A DNA stretch of 64,000 nt from Fragum whitleyi (taxonomy: Eukaryota > Mollusca > Bivalvia > Cardiida > Cardiidae). The position numbers were made by a program, and so were the translations under genes. The notes beneath the pieces are model-generated. The model was given only the letters and a program-made list of their open reading frames with translations, was not told the origin of the DNA and made no database searches. The stretch is from the NCBI GenBank assembly GCA_948146395.1, contig OX411552.1, positions 52,130,399-52,194,398 on the forward strand, given 5' to 3'. Position 1 is the first letter of the stretch. Every line of letters starts with the position of its first letter. Positions 32,447 through 44,763 of the stretch are shown one piece after another.

Positions 32447-34403
32447 TTAGGCGACACCAAATAAATTTTTAGATTCTCATCCCCGCCCGCCCCTAAAAAT
32501 AACGCCCGCCCAAACTTTTTTATTCGTGACAAAAAAAACAAAACAAAACAGTGGAGATAACAACAACAAAAAAAAAACCACAAAAAACCCTACGTTCGTT
32601 AAACGTATTGTGGTGTTGGTTCAAGAAAGATGGCTGACTGCATCCCTTGTACTGCAACAAGTTTTATCACTTGAAATTAGAAAAAAAGAAGCCGTCATAG
32701 CGGGAAAATATCTTGAAGTTGAAAGCAACAAATCTTTTTCTTTATTTTTCAGGTGATTTCGCTTGACAAGAAGTATGCTTATATTACACACAGGTAGCCA
32801 TCACGGGTGGGGATAGTGTAAATTTACCAAAAAATAACCACTAAAAACTTAAATACTATTTTTTTTTATCACAATGTATAATATAGATTATACATTGTGA
32901 TAAAAAAAATAGTATAATAATCTTTTGTGATCAAGTTTTGGCAAAATTATACTATCCCCACCCGTGTTGGCTACCTATGATATTACAGATTGACGCGTCT
33001 ACAAGATGTCGAGAATAAGGTCGCACAGTTACACGACAACTTGTTTTTGTATCGTAGTTATAAATAAATGCTGTAACTAATGATTTGCTCTATAGTTTTG
33101 CCGATTTTCAACATTCTTACTCGTCTGGACTATTTCTAATTACCCGAGGCCATTGAAAGCATTTCCGTTTTCGAATTTCTTATCAGTTCTATCTAAAATA
33201 ATAAGCTTTGTTTCGTGTAATTTCAAACCAATCAAACATTATATTACTGCATTTCTACAATTTAGGTGTGACAAAAATCCATCCTCGTCGTCATTCGTGA
33301 TTTTTTTTCTCAAAATTACTTACTATTTATTTGAAAATTAAATCCGGTTCCAAATATCCGAGAAATAAAGACACGAGAAAATTAAAAAAATCTCGACTAA
33401 GTCTAAAACAATTTCAATATGACGTCATTCTGTAATTTTCTCTCGCGTTTTAAACCTTTGATCCAGAATAGTTTATTTTTCGGGGAGGGTGAACAGGTAA
33501 TCAAAGACGCCGACACCAGATGTTCGACTATTTTGGGGACAGTTTCTTGACTCTGCACGCGACGCACGCTTGAAAAACCTGATTGATGTTAAACCCTTTC
33601 CATCGTCAGGGTGAATACATGGGATTTAGATGACTCTCTTCACGGATAAAATTTTATTAGACAGGAATACTTTACCATTTTTACAGCAGGTAGGACATTA
33701 TTTCAAAATAAAGAGACGATATAGAACAATAATAAATTACCGCATTTTGTTATTGAGCGGGACCGAGGTAGATTTGCCGATACGGTGATTATAATTTCTG
33801 ACAGAAAGCTCGGGTAGCTTTATTGATTTCTCGCCGGATTTCCTCTTCATCAACCGGTTATCTACCAATGAACAATGGAAATACTTAGTTTATTCTTAAT
33901 ATAATGTGCGAAGTTTACTTTGATATAAAATCATGAAAAAGAAAGTAGTTGGTCAAACAATTTATGATTCGGTGCCTTCACGTCGTTACTATAGCATGGA
34001 TCATCTGTGATTACGAACTTTGGGTGTCTGCATAGCGCCGATATCTGAATCATTTTGATCAATGAAAATATAGAAATACACACTATTCTGAGATTAAATT
34101 TTATTTATTAAACACTTTGAACAAATAAATATTAAGCAAATTCAGTCTTCATCAAAATCTGTTCAGCAGTCTGAAAAAGAAGACGTACCAGTAAAACAAT
34201 ACGAGCGCCTCAAATAATTTTCTTATCTCTACGGCATTGAACTCAAACTCTTTATAAACCAGTAAGCTCCTGGGCTTTGTTACTTGCCAAAACGATGACA
34301 CCCCCCCCCAAGAAATAGAAAATAAAAAATAAAAGCCGTCCACCCGCCCCTTTTTTTCTGAAAACTCGGATGAGAATCTAATAATTTATTTGGTGTGGCC
34401 TTA
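32447..34403. mobile_element. 1.96-kb DNA transposon derivative with 36-bp TIRs
   Basis: The left end TTAGGCGACACCAAATAAAT (on to 32482) is matched inverted at 34368-34403, which reads TAAGGCCACACCAAATAAAT on the minus strand. Within 36 bp I count about four mismatches, with the last 12 bases TTAGATTCTCATCC-like and conserved. GC-rich CCCGCCC runs follow the TIR on both sides. No transposase frame is visible and I do not recognise the superfamily. No clear target duplication was found. A hAT-type MITE is nested at 32789-32979. Confidence 0.6.
32789..32979. mobile_element. hAT-type palindromic MITE with 8-bp target duplication
   Basis: ATATTACA lies at 32781-32788 and 32980-32987. The inverted ends are CACAGGTAGCCATCACGGGT and, read inverted from the right, CATAGGTAGCCAACACGGGT. 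The centre is a near-perfect palindrome (TTATCACAATGTATAAT and its inverse around 32885). An 8-bp duplication with CA-starting ends is typical of the hAT superfamily. It lies within the 32447-34403 element, so it is younger. Confidence 0.7.
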
Positions 34404-35151
34404 CCGAGCAGAAAGCAGTTGATGCTGCATGAAAATGTGTGGAAGCTGATGGTAGTCTACACTGTTTACAAAGCTCTATGTACTTCAGGAATATGTTCAT
34501 GAACATAATGAGAACGGTTAATAATATAATCAATGATTATATATCACTAATCCAGCCATTCTTTTCATCATACCTCCATGAAAAAAAAAACTCTCATCTT
34601 TTTGTAAAAAATATAGTCAATTATTAATTAATGTCATGACTTTAAAGAGTACAGGCAGTCTATAAGGTTTAATGCGTCCAAAATAAGTTGAAAAAGCCTG
34701 TTATAGGTAGATTTTGATTTAATAGAAATGGGGTTAAGTAGGATTTACGGTCTCTATAAGGAGAGGTTGCTTTTTATTCAACAAATAGCTATTCTGAACA
34801 AGGACCCTCAAGGCATATTGCTCAATACCACTCGAGCTAATGTAACCTCAAAATCATCTGGTCAAATCAGGTCATCCCATTTTAGACTCAGATTGTGGGT
34901 TTGGATTGGTTGACGACATTGCATTAAGGACTCAAAAGCCTTACATTTGTTACATATTTAACCCATTCCACTAAAAACTTAAATTTCTGTATCCACCAAT
35001 TAGATGAATGAAATGTGGTGATAAAATGAACAAATCGCTTAAAAGCCAGAATAATCTTGTAAACTACAGGCCCTTGTGGGCCTGATTCACTCTAGAGGCC
35101 TGCATAAATCTGCTGATAATGATTATCAGAGAATGATATATAAGGCTTTTT
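34404..35151. other. Unassigned sequence
   Basis: No gene or recognisable repeat; a few short chance frames only. Confidence 0.5.
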
Positions 35152-35990
35152 AGCTCACCTGAGCACATTATGCTCAAAGTGAGCTTTTTTGATCATTGAA
35201 TGTCTGTGGTGGCCATCGTCTGTTGTCCGTTGTCCGTTGTCAACAATTTAAGTGTTTACACTAGGCCACAAATATGGCCCAATCTTCATGAAACATGGTC
35301 AGAATATTGGTCAGGCCTAAGGATGAACTCTATTGAAAGTGGAAAGCATCCATACCTTATCATGGGAAAAGGGACCTTGATAATTTTCTTGTTTACACTC
35401 TAGAGGCCACAAATATGGCCCCATCTTCATGAACCTTGTAAGTTAGGATATTGGTCAGGTCACAAGGATGAGGCCTAGAGAAAATTGGAAGGATCCCTGC
35501 CACATCATAGGAAAAGGGGCCTTGTTGAAGATTTTCTTGTTTTCACAAAATGTGGCCAACTCTTTGTGCAACTTAGTCAAATTGTCTGTCAGGTCACAAG
35601 GATTAACCCTTTTGGAATTGGGAAGGTTCCATTTGATATCACAAGAAATTTGGTCAGAATGTATAACTACTCAAAAGGATAATCCCTATTGAAAAATGTA
35701 TAGTCCTATAAGAAAATACAGGAAAAAGGGCCTTTATTCTCCTTTTCCATTCTAGGGGTTATTAAATTTTATCAATATTTCAGAAAGTTCGTCTTGTCAA
35801 AGCATGAATCCCCTCATGAAACTTGTGTAGAAAAGGCTAGAAACTTATGCAGGGATCATAGGACTAGAATACTGTCTTTCATTGAAAAATCTAATGGCCA
35901 TTTAATGATCTTTAAAGCATTTGAATTTGCCAAGGGAGGAGTCAAAGAGAGGAAGGTGAACGATATGGGACCATCATGGTCCTCTTGTTT
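35152..35990 (+). mobile_element. Family A HINE-like element, complete, 0.84 kb
   Basis: The 5' end is AGCTCACCTGAGCACATTAT, with the tract GTCTGTTGTCCGTTGTCCG. About four monomers carry CACAAATATGGCCCAATCTT, CATGAAACTTGGTCAGAAT and GGAAGGATCC. The 3' hairpin is a perfect GGACCAT-c-ATGGTCC (35968-35982), followed by TCTTGTTT. The 3' subterminal repeat is degenerate (AAGGTGAACG). Confidence 0.7.
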
Positions 35991-36239
35991 AATCAAAACA
36001 AGAGAAGCCGGTCACACACACTTCTCTTTTCAGCATTCTTTTAAGTCAACCCCAAGAATTTCATGATAAATGAATTGAAATCAAGATAAGCCCTCCAGAT
36101 GATTTAAAAAGTTTCCAAATACACAATTGTTTTTACCATACCGGTATATTAGATCTAGGTTATCTATAAAAGGCATGTTTTCCATCTTATTGAAATTTTT
36201 GTATTATGAATAGAAAAATTATTGTTCATTTAGATGGAA
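35991..36239. other. Unassigned sequence
   Basis: No named repeat, apart from a possible degraded extension of the minus-strand B array to its right. Confidence 0.4.
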
Positions 36240-36805
36240 TTAATCTCTTTATTTAGGAGAAAATGATTTTCAACGATGATAACATTTAAAGAATTAACCT
36301 CCGTCCACAAAAGTCAATGATTTACCATCTAGTAACAATATGAATAATTCTGTACAAGTTGATCTTAGGTCACACATGTATCACTCAAGAGAAATTTAAT
36401 TCAGATCCACCTCTTAGTTTCTGAGAAAATGATATTAAAAATTCCATGATAATATTTTTTGAAATGACCTCTGATTATAAAAGACAAATTTTCCATCCAA
36501 TCACAATAACTTTTGCAGACAAAGTGTTGCCAATTGATGACTCAAGTGAAATTTGATTGAAACCCATTAAATAGAAAAAATCACTTGCCATATATTGAAA
36601 TTACCTGTTGTAGCCATTTCCATTAAAGCCATGATTTTCAACTGATCAAATTCTTTTATTGAAGGAATCTGATGGGGGTCACCCAAGAAATTTTCCTTTG
36701 AAATTCGATTCAAATCCATCAAGTTTCTGAGGAGCAGAATTTTAAAGAAAAAGTTTACAAACGGATGCAGATACAGACACTTTACCTAGACAATAGCCCC
36801 CGGTA
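36240..36805 (-). mobile_element. Family B element fragment, minus strand
   Basis: On the minus strand it opens CCGGGGGCTATTGTCTAGG, then has ATCTGCATCCGTTTG, the leader monomer (CTGCTCCTCAGAAACTTGAT...TTCTTGGGTGACCCCC) and B monomers ending near 36240. The 3' end is not found. Confidence 0.5.
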
Positions 36806-37028
36806 ACAATGGTGACCTGTGTAATTAAAATTTTACAATCATTCAACATGAATGAAATCTTAAGACCTATAAATTGTTATAATCATTCAATTTTAAAATC
36901 AATACAAACATGTTATTATCATACAGCATCATGCATACAGCATGGCTCACAGCTTTTAGAGCCTTGTTTATTTATTATTGAACGGTATATTAATTACAGA
37001 TTGCTTTCAAAGAAAGAATTATTTTACA

Positions 37029-37044
37029 CCCCCCCCCCCCCCCC
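37029..37044. repeat. C16 homopolymer
   Basis: Sixteen C in a row at the head of a D fragment; the length may be unreliable. Confidence 0.8.
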
Positions 37045-37270
37045 ATACAGAGTAGAGGAGGTATTGTATCTCCTTGTCTGTCCATCTGTCTGTAGACTTT
37101 TTCAAGACTCCAACTCAAGAACAAAGTGACTAAAAATCATGAAACATTTACAAGTGTTGCCCATGACCATAATAATTGCCCTATTATTTTGGGCCACAAA
37201 GTTGGGGTCATTTAGTCAACTTTGCAACAGAACTTAAGTTTATAAAAAGGTTTCTAAGTCTTCCAAGAAT
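37041..37270 (+). repeat. Family D head and first monomers
   Basis: CATACAGAGTAGAGGAGGTA and CCTTGTCTGTCCATCTGTCTG, then ACTCCAACTCAAGAACAAAG and AAAATCATGAAACATTTACA, match 6987-7250. No 3' end. Confidence 0.5.
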
Positions 37271-39239
37271 GCCATGTTTAAGGGGAGCCTGATTAATTCA
37301 TTTTTATGACCGCCTTTTTCCTGTTTAAGATCATTTTCAATTTCTGTTTTTGAATTAAATTATTTAATGAATAGCAGTACTAATGATTTAGCTCATACAT
37401 TAAACACTACTCAATTCTTTCTATGGGTCTAAATGAAAAACCATGTAATTTCCTTGAGAAATGTCTTCATAACTTAAACAAGTTATATCTAGTCTTTTCC
37501 ATGTATAAAATAAAACCATATTGACAACAAGCACACCTCATGAGCATTACAGCTAACACTCTGCTACAGGTGCTGGATAATGCAAAAAAAACAAAACCCT
37601 CTAAGAAAAATAAAGGAGCATAATTCTTTCTAAAACACTTAGCACGAGAGTTATCTCCTGTGATAGTTTGAATAGTGCTTGTGATAATGAAAACACCTGC
37701 CAAGTTTCAAAAAGATGTCTTCAAAAACAAAAGATAATGCCAAGGTTAAAGTTTACTCTACTTCCACCAATGTCGATGAACGCATATACTGACTTAAAGG
37801 CCCTGTCCCACTGCCAATGGACAAAAAGCATTTGCAAAATGGACACAACAGAAGAGTGAATTTTCCATCCTTTCTCATATGCTTGATAAAAACCAATAAA
37901 TGTGGCAAAAATTTGCGAAAACAGAACAGTAAATACCGGACGCCTAAAGGATGTAGCCGGGATGATGTTGAGTGGATGTTCATTTTAAGCCTTGTGGACA
38001 AGAGCGGAAGACAGCTTAGAAGAGGGTGTAATTGTGAGATTTTTGAATAGCAGAAAGAGCGGATACATAAAGCATTCGACATATATACCCCATATGCTGA
38101 ATGGAAACAAAGTGGATAGAGTGAGGATTATTAAATTATGAGATGCATACGCATACATAATATAAATATCAGTGTTACTTCCCTTTTAAGAATTTTTCAT
38201 ATACCAGATAATTTCACTCTCTGTACGTTTTCACCTGAAGCAAATTAGAGTTCAAAGGATCCCTAACCGACGGATTGAGGATACAGTGGAAGTACAAGGG
38301 TTTATCCAAAAATTCATAAAATGAGGTTTTAAGTCTACAGAGAAGTTAAATATCAAAATATAAAATGTCTTTTAATTATTCATCTTTGTAATAAATGTGA
38401 AAATTTTAAATGTCTATGTCCAATAGCCTTTGTATAGTGCATAAAGCAAGACAGAGACCCCTACAAAGGCGGGGGAGCAAGAACGTCAAATGCGACGTCA
38501 TAACTAACTTTCTTTTACATAGTCTCTGCAACTCTCATGCCTATCTGTGCCTTTTACATCAACTTGCAGGAATTGTCCACATACCATTTGGAATCAAATT
38601 TGTTTACGATTTCTATATGCATGTTATTTCTAGTAAAGTCAACACCCAGATGCAGGACCTTTATTTTCGGAATATAATGAGAATCAATTTGGACAAATTC
38701 GTTCGTTGAAACTCTATTGGACCATTTTAATTCCTACTATGAAGCCTGGTTCTCTGTGGTAGCTTTAGGAAAAGTTCTCTTCTGCAAAGTTTCATCATCT
38801 TTCTAAATTATCTGAAATGATTGGATTGGTGAATAACATAGATCATGACAAAATTGAAAAAATAAACGGCATTCATAGTTTGGTGTTGTCAACTGGTCAT
38901 TTTTTCCTCGAATATTCTGTATTATTAAAATTCGCCTGCGTCTGTAAAAAGTCTATCAATAAGTTTTAAAATATGACAAATAGTTTACTATTTCCGTCTA
39001 GTTTATTTAAATCAAGGAATTTCAACTTTAGTTTTAGAAAACTTTAAGAAACCTCGATTTATTTAAAGAATTTTCAAAAAATTTTCACGCTCCCCCGCCC
39101 AAGCAAATATATGTTATTATGGTAACGTATTCTTCGACCGCTAAAGATAAATCTGCATAAATAATAAGGTTTATGCTCAGCGAAGCTACTAAACTGCACA
39201 TTCACTAAATCATATACTGAACAAGCCAGAAATGCGAAA
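37271..39239. other. Unassigned sequence
   Basis: Overlapping short frames on both strands at 37753-38082 and a 99-codon plus frame at 38410-38709 have no recognisable domains. GGCGGGGGAGC near 38469 and its inverse near 39091 hint at a degraded element, but the match is only 11 bp. Confidence 0.4.
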
Positions 39240-39249
39240 ATGATTAGCC

Positions 39250-39345
39250 GATTATACGAACTTTGAGGCCTATATGGAAGATTGGGAAACCAAATATGTA
39301 GCCTCTTTAAATAAAGTCGTTATTATTATTATTAGTATTATTATT
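39250..39345 (+). repeat. SINE-like 3' tail with (ATT)n
   Basis: TTTGAGGCCTATATGGAAGA, TTGGGAAACCAAATATGTAG and CCTCTTTAAATAAAGTCG lead into (TTA)n at 39318-39345. An inverted copy lies at 6160-6245. Confidence 0.55.
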
Positions 39346-40887
39346 ACTTCTGGATCATCCCTTGTATAGCAGATTGTAATGGATAGGTAGTGTTTGTTTC
39401 TCGTACTGTTTCCCATTGTCATCGTACATAGCGGAAAGTTTATCTGCTCTACAAGTTTTGTGCAGCTCAAAACTTTCTACAAGGATGAAATTGCAATTGG
39501 ACGGATGCTCAACAGACAGAGCGTATGCAAGGAGAATGTACAGGGTAAGAAACAGATGCATGGTGTCTTTTCAACAGATGTAAAGATTTTCATACGTTTT
39601 ACATCATTTATGTAAAATGTTAAGCCATAACATAAAGGTGATAAGTGGTAATTGCTTACTTTTTGTTTTAAATAAAAGCCAAGCTAGGTCAAATGGATAG
39701 AAGATAAAAAAGAATTATAAAAAAGTTGAAAGAATATAATTCTAGTGAAACGAATTACATTCTTCAGTTTAGCTGTGTAGTATTATAATATAATAATATA
39801 TATAATAATATAATTTCTGTGTGCAAAGCAGGGTATAATTTCCAGCCAGTTTATATAGTTTTGCCATAACACAGTTATCTATAACAACTTATATATTATC
39901 CTTTTTTGTTCATACAGGTACTCTAAAGCTTTAATCTCAAATTGAAATTTGACAAAATTATCAGTTGAGCTTGAGAAATGTTTTGAAATCTCAGGCCCTG
40001 ATATATGGCACCTTAAAAGAAGCAGAATCTTACTTCTTGTCTATACTTTGCAAAATACCTCAGTCTCTTCTTTCGTACCAAAAACCTCTTTTTCTATACT
40101 ATCATTGCTGATTGCAACGCATGTTAGATACACAACGATGGAGTGAAACATAATACAAAATATTTAAAGGTGTTGCGCATCATAGAATGGTAAGCGATGT
40201 CCAGCCATGAAAACAGAGAAGTTGGCTCTGAAGAAAAAAGCTGTATCCCAGAACAATTCAGCGCCCTCCTCTGAGGTGGTATGTGTGGGACTTCCAATAG
40301 CCTGTACAAACTAATAGTTCATTCTACATAAATCTATGGTATTTTAAAAAAAGATTTAACTGAACGTTTATGTATCATTTGACATGCTCACTAGAACTGA
40401 TTTATTCCTGTATTCTTTAACTGTATGACATACATGACTGGTCAGAATATCATAACAACTTCAAAACTAGCTGAGGCAACAGCCTTTTTCTGCTATACAA
40501 GCATAATGCGGAAAAATTTAATTCTCAAATAAGCCTATATAAACCGGATCATTACTCTTATATCAAGCAAATTATTTGTTACTGATTAATTCAAAATGGT
40601 GGGTTAATTACTAGATGAGAAACTTTTCCCTATGATGTTTTTTGGCTCTCAAATTAGCAAAAAACACGAATCAGCTTTTCTTCATCAAAAATTTGTTTTT
40701 TAATTCCAAATAATTTCACATTTGATTTCCCAAATGGTTCAAGGCATGTGCTCTACAATTTGTTTGTAACAAATTTAGTGCTGATTATAGAATTCTGTAC
40801 TTTGTCTTGTACGATGGAAATTTGAGCATTGAATCTAAATGTACCGGTATGTACTACAAGACTTGTAATACCTTTAATCCCTTTTTT
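39346..40887. other. Unassigned sequence
   Basis: No gene is recognised. An AT-only tract (about 39781-39812) is the only structured part. Short frames at 39394-39615 and 39949-40146 are unconvincing. Confidence 0.45.
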
Positions 40888-42080
40888 AGCTCCACTGGCT
40901 GAAAGCCACTGGGGCTATTGTCATGGCGTTGTGTCCGTCGTGCGTCCGTCCGTCCGTGTGTGCGTGCGTGTGGTCGTAAACTTTTCTTTAAAAATCTTCT
41001 CCTCAGAAACTACTGGATGGATTTCAACCAAACTTCACAGGAATGATCCTTGGATGACCCTCTTTCAAAGTTGTTCAAGAAATTTTGATCCAACGAAAAA
41101 CATGGATTTAAGAGGCGTGGCTAATTTCCAAATATGGTAAAAAGTGAGTTTTCTCAGATTCTAATCAATGGATACCAATTAAATTTTACATGAATGATCC
41201 TTGGGTGACCCTTTATCAGTCTACAAAAAATCATTGTGATCCGATGGAAAATATGCATTTTATGGGCAGAGGTCATTTCTCTATATGTTATATAGTGGAA
41301 ACTTTGAAAATCATTTTCTCAGAATGTAACAGATGGATATCAACCAAATTTCATTGGAAAGATCCTTGAGTGACCCTTTATCAGTTTACAAAATATCATT
41401 GTGATCCGATGGAAAATATGCATTTTATGGGAGGAGGTCATTTCTCTATATGTTATATAGTGGAAACTTTGAAAATCATTTTCTCAGAATGTAATGGATG
41501 GATATCAACCAAATTTCACTGGAATGATCCTTGAGTGACCCTTTATCAGTTTACAAAATATCATTGTGATCCGATGGAAAATATGCATTTTATGGGCTGA
41601 GGTCATTTCTCTATATGTTATATAGTGGAAACTTTGAAACTCATTTTCTCAGAATCTAATTTTTGGATATCAACCAAATTTCACTGGAATGATCCTTGAG
41701 TGACCCTTTATCAGTGTACCAAAAATTATTGTGATGGGATGAAAAATATGCATTTCATGGGGGGGAGGTCAATTATCAACAAGTTAAATAGTGGAAACTA
41801 TGAAAATCATTGTCTCAGAATGTAACTGATATCAATCAAAAAGTTTTGGTATGATCTTTGGGTGACCCATTATCATGCAGCCAAAATCATTTTGATTTGA
41901 TGAAAAATATGTCTTAGGAGCGGAGGTCATTTCTCTATCTGTTATATAGTTCAAACTTTGAAAATCATTTTCAACATCAGTAGAACCCCAAATATCTAAA
42001 AATCAAGTCAGAACATTTTCTTGCTTTTACAAGAATTTCAAGCCTGTGGAGCGACTCAAGCCATTCATGGCTTTCTAGTT
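40888..42080 (+). mobile_element. Family B HINE-like element, complete, 1.19 kb
   Basis: The 5' end AGCTCCACTGGCTGAAAGCC has hairpin TGGCT-gaa-AGCCA. GCTCCAC (40889-40895) recurs inverted at 42046-42052. CGTCCGTCCGTCCGTGTGTG follows the head, then the leader monomer and six 165-bp monomers; AGGTCATTTCTCTATATG recurs near 41270, 41435, 41600 and 41765. The 3' hairpin AAGCCAT-tc-ATGGCTT (42058-42073) precedes TCTAGTT. It is the best-preserved B copy here. Confidence 0.75.
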
Positions 42081-43927
42081 AACAACTTAGATTTAAATTA
42101 TCCTTGATCATTTTAACTCTTGTCTGTATTCAGAGTAAAGGAAACTATATTTGAAATTTATGGACTGACTGTAATTCCTTTTAATTTCTGTTAATATTCA
42201 ATGAAAATTCAATTTTATTAAGCCTCAAGTGAAATTAATGGCCAAATAGACTAAAGATCAATATCCACAGCAGTAACATTCTGGGTTGCCTCTCTGATAG
42301 CAATTGTTTTGGTACTCAATAATAGAAGTTAACAAAATGGCTAAACAGTTTCCTAACAACTTCATGACAGGGCTGTCTGACTAGAGTCAATACTTTACAC
42401 TACATTTTACACACCACACTTTACACGCTACCCAGATGGTCCCTTTTTGCTTGACGGGTCACATTATATATTCTACTTACCTATGATTAATTAGATCCAG
42501 TATTAATATATCCAAATATAACCAAACACATCCGTCACTCTACCAGAAAATCTACTTTGAATAACTTATTATCCTTGCAGTAAGCTGATGTGTCTAATCT
42601 TATCCTGATAGTCTTATAGCTGAAGTCTTTAGTACCAGTTCTTGGGTGAATTATCCATAGGTAATAAGCTCAGTATAATATGATTAATTGTTCCTTCTAA
42701 AAACTAGAGGAGAAAAAAAATCAAACAGTCTAGTAATTAATCTTTAGCTTTCATAATTTTGTAGGAAAAGCCCAAATATGTATTAAAAACATATACCTAA
42801 AATGGGGTAAAAATGAACCTAAAAGCTTTAAGCCCTATCTTACCAACTGACTAGCATTAAGCTTCACTGATTCATCAAGAAAAAAGCTTTGAAAAACATT
42901 GTGGAAATGAAAAATAATGCTTGCTTAATTCAAGAAAATTCAATGTTTTCTATTCTTAAAGACAGAAAAAAAGTAGATAAAACCTTATTTTGTTGAACTT
43001 TATTTTCAACTATTCAATTGATTCAGAGCTAATTAAGACCTTATTACTTTGTAATAACTTTTTAATTGATTAAATAATTTCAAGAATTTATACACTGTAC
43101 AAGTTTAAAAGATTTTAAATCAATAACCACTACCAAAATTCTTGAATGAACACATTAAGACAACAAAAAGTACTTTTTCTACTTGTCACCTGTAATACTA
43201 CAAAGATATTTTATGTCCAGTTTGATTGACTGATGGACACCTTCAAACATACAACTTTTGTAATGGTCATGGTTTGTAGCTTTACTCAATAAACCTACCA
43301 AATATATTACTAATCTAGGTTGACATGAGACTGGTTGTTAGTTTATATTTAAATAGGGCTGATAATAACATTTAATTTTTTTTTTTACAAATTTACCACT
43401 AAACCTGGATAATGTTTTTTAAATATTATTTTGAATATTTTACAAGACAGGTTTCTTAATTTTAGACTTTCCCAAATTGAAAGAGGTTGCAGAGGGTCTG
43501 ACATAGCAGGGCTATGCCCAAGAAACAGGTCTTTGATAATTTCGAAATTTACTTGCTATTCATAGATTATAGGTCCAGAAAACTCCAAATTTTCTACTTG
43601 TCCTAAAATATAGGCAACAAACAAACTGGAAATTTCCACTTGTCCTTCAATCGACGACGAACAAAATGATTCATGTTGGGCAAGCTGGCAAGTGGGTTCT
43701 TTGAAGTCTGTTACAGATTTGAAAAAGTATCTGTGATTTATGGAAGATAACATTGTGAGAAAAGTAGAAATTGCTTTTTTTTTTATTTCAAGTTATTGTT
43801 CTTCATCACATAGAAAAAGAGACATTGTAAACTTTGAAAATTATGGCAACCAAAAATGAAAAAAAAAAAAGTTCCAGGTTTAAATCTTAAATAAAAAAGT
43901 TGTGAGAAAAGGATAGTTGAATTTTTT
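42081..43927. other. Unassigned sequence
   Basis: No gene. Around 42400-42430 there is a short run of ACACTTTACAC-like units. Around 43595-43650, ACTTGTCC blocks echo the hAT-like family at 51471, too weakly to call. Confidence 0.4.
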
Positions 43928-44330
43928 AGCTCACCTGCACACAACATGTTATTCAAATTTGAGATTTTGATGAACCCCAAAATATAGCATGGCAGGATGG
44001 GGCATATTTTCACTATCGAATCTTTAAATGTCTTCTGCTCCCAAACCAGTGGACTAATTTCAACCAAAATTGGCCTGAATGTTCCTTGGGCGACCCTTCT
44101 CAAAATTCATTCACAAAACTTTGATTCACCTTAAAATATGGGAAGGGAAGTGTTAAGCATATTTTGACTATTAAATCTTTAAACATGTCCCAAATCAGTA
44201 GACAAATTTCAATCAATAGACAAATTTCGTTCAATTGTTCATTGGGAGACCCGCCATATCAGAACTTATTATTGAATTTTTTTATTGACCTCAAAATACT
44301 GCAAGATTAGGTTGGGGCTTGTTATTCAGG
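43928..44330 (+). mobile_element. Family A head with degraded core
   Basis: AGCTCACCTGCACACAACAT is followed by about two and a half monomers related to the 11981 core (CCAAACCAGTGGACTAATTT, TGTTCCTTGGGCGACCC, AATATGG...). There is no 3' end. Confidence 0.45.
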
Positions 44331-44692
44331 TGTTTAATGAATTGTTTTAGACAATTACTGAATAATTCTAGAATGGTCTAAATTTTAGATTAAATTTTGA
44401 AATGAAAATGAAAAAACTTTAAACTAGTGGTTTTGAAAGTATATTGTTAATTAAAGGTTACAAATCAAGATTATCTTCAAAATTGTGTCTTAGACTTTTC
44501 ATACTTCTCAAAAACATTCATTATCTTAGCTTTAGCATAGTTCACTTCAAAAGAACTTAGATCTGTGGTATAAGGAATCTTCTTTTAAAATGACAAAAAA
44601 AAATAGCCATAAACAATCCTCAAAGACACAGCATGCATATACATTGTTGTATGTGTTGTTTGATAAAATCATTAGACAAGTAACTCAGGCAT

Positions 44693-44763
44693 TTGGTCTG
44701 TGTGAAACAGTTGTAACTGCCTATAAATATTTAGGCAGTTACAGCTGTTTCATACTGGGTCAT
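44693..44763. mobile_element. 70-bp foldback element, copy 1
   Basis: GAAACAGTTGTAACTGCCTA pairs with its inverse TAGGCAGTTACAGCTGTTTC around AAATATT. Sister copies are at 52491-52560 and 53878-53946. Confidence 0.6.

Noticed and set aside
37753..38082. 109-codon minus-strand frame overlapping a 77-codon plus frame
   Set aside because: Both strands are open over the same bases, no domain is recognised and no splice or start context supports it.
38467..39101. TIR element with GGCGGGGGAGC ends
   Set aside because: Only 11 bp match and nothing beyond aligns; chance or a remnant too weak to call.
43556..43753. hAT-like GGGGTGTGGAA copy near 43.6 kb
   Set aside because: ACTTGTCC blocks are present but neither terminus is found.
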